A stretch of DNA of 23,214 bases from an uncultured Collinsella sp. (GTDB lineage: Bacteria; Actinomycetota; Coriobacteriia; Coriobacteriales; Coriobacteriaceae): positions 1 to 23,214 of the forward strand of contig CAUAEH010000030.1 in assembly GCA_958427975.1 (NCBI GenBank). The letters are read 5' to 3'. Within the stretch, counting starts at the first letter, position 1; each line of letters begins with the position of its first letter. A program made the position numbers and the translations under genes. Shown one piece after another: positions 23,197 to 23,214 of the stretch. The notes beneath the pieces were generated by a model. That model was not told the DNA's origin. It ran no database searches and was given only the letters and a program-made list of their open reading frames with translations.

Positions 23197-23214
23197 ATGA
23201 CTAGGGCTGAGAAA
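23197..23214 (+). CDS. Possible start of a truncated gene downstream of carB
   Basis: An ATG at 23197 opens a frame MTRAEK to the window edge, with GAAGGGG (23181-23187) 9 nt upstream. Only six codons are visible, so this is a hint only. A pyrimidine gene would fit the context, but nothing in the sequence identifies it. Confidence 0.25.

Overview
The window reads as a chromosomal segment of a high-GC Gram-positive bacterium, most likely a member of the Coriobacteriia close to Collinsella. This is inference. It rests on strong GC/RNY codon bias in the housekeeping genes, CCA-encoded tRNAs, a cysteine-rich (C+ type) ribosomal protein S18, the gene order rpsF-ssb-rpsR-rplI followed by dnaB and purA, and lineage-style proteins such as the DUF559-type nuclease and the Ala/Glu-rich tail on L9. 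No database search was possible.

Layout. Positions 1-515 hold tRNA-Ile(GAT), tRNA-Ala(TGC) and an identical second tRNA-Ile(GAT). Positions 654-3977 hold a bifunctional-nuclease (DUF151) family gene, two small genes of unknown function and the GTPase gene typA, closed by a 20-bp-stem bidirectional terminator. On the minus strand (4114-6055) lie an exported bactofilin-like beta-solenoid membrane protein and a TRIC/UPF0126 family membrane protein. Positions 6190-7455 form an unusual cassette: one PD-(D/E)xK (DUF559/Vsr-like) nuclease gene between two 78-bp inverted repeats that are 73/78 identical, each repeat being itself a 23-bp-arm palindrome. It abuts two minus-strand tRNA-Ser genes (CGA, GGA), each with its own terminator.

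Positions 8152-10011 are a ribosomal/replication operon (rpsF-ssb-rpsR-rplI) with a clear promoter, a leader hairpin and a strong terminator. Then come dnaB, purA (own promoter), purD (TTG start), a NUDIX ADP-ribose pyrophosphatase-like gene, an ABC exporter half-transporter and an associated single-pass membrane protein. The window ends with carA-carB, the two subunits of carbamoyl-phosphate synthase. A PyrR-type RNA hairpin overlaps the carA ribosome-binding site, suggesting pyrimidine-responsive translational control.

Working together: rpsF/rpsR/rplI, typA and the tRNAs serve translation; ssb and dnaB serve replication; purA and purD belong to purine synthesis and carAB to pyrimidine/arginine synthesis. 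Between these conserved genes sit several unrelated hairpin/inverted-repeat elements (6190-7455, 15115-15214, 18048-18154, 23060-23150). They are the least explained part of the window, and the nuclease cassette with palindromic ends is the best candidate for a previously undescribed system.
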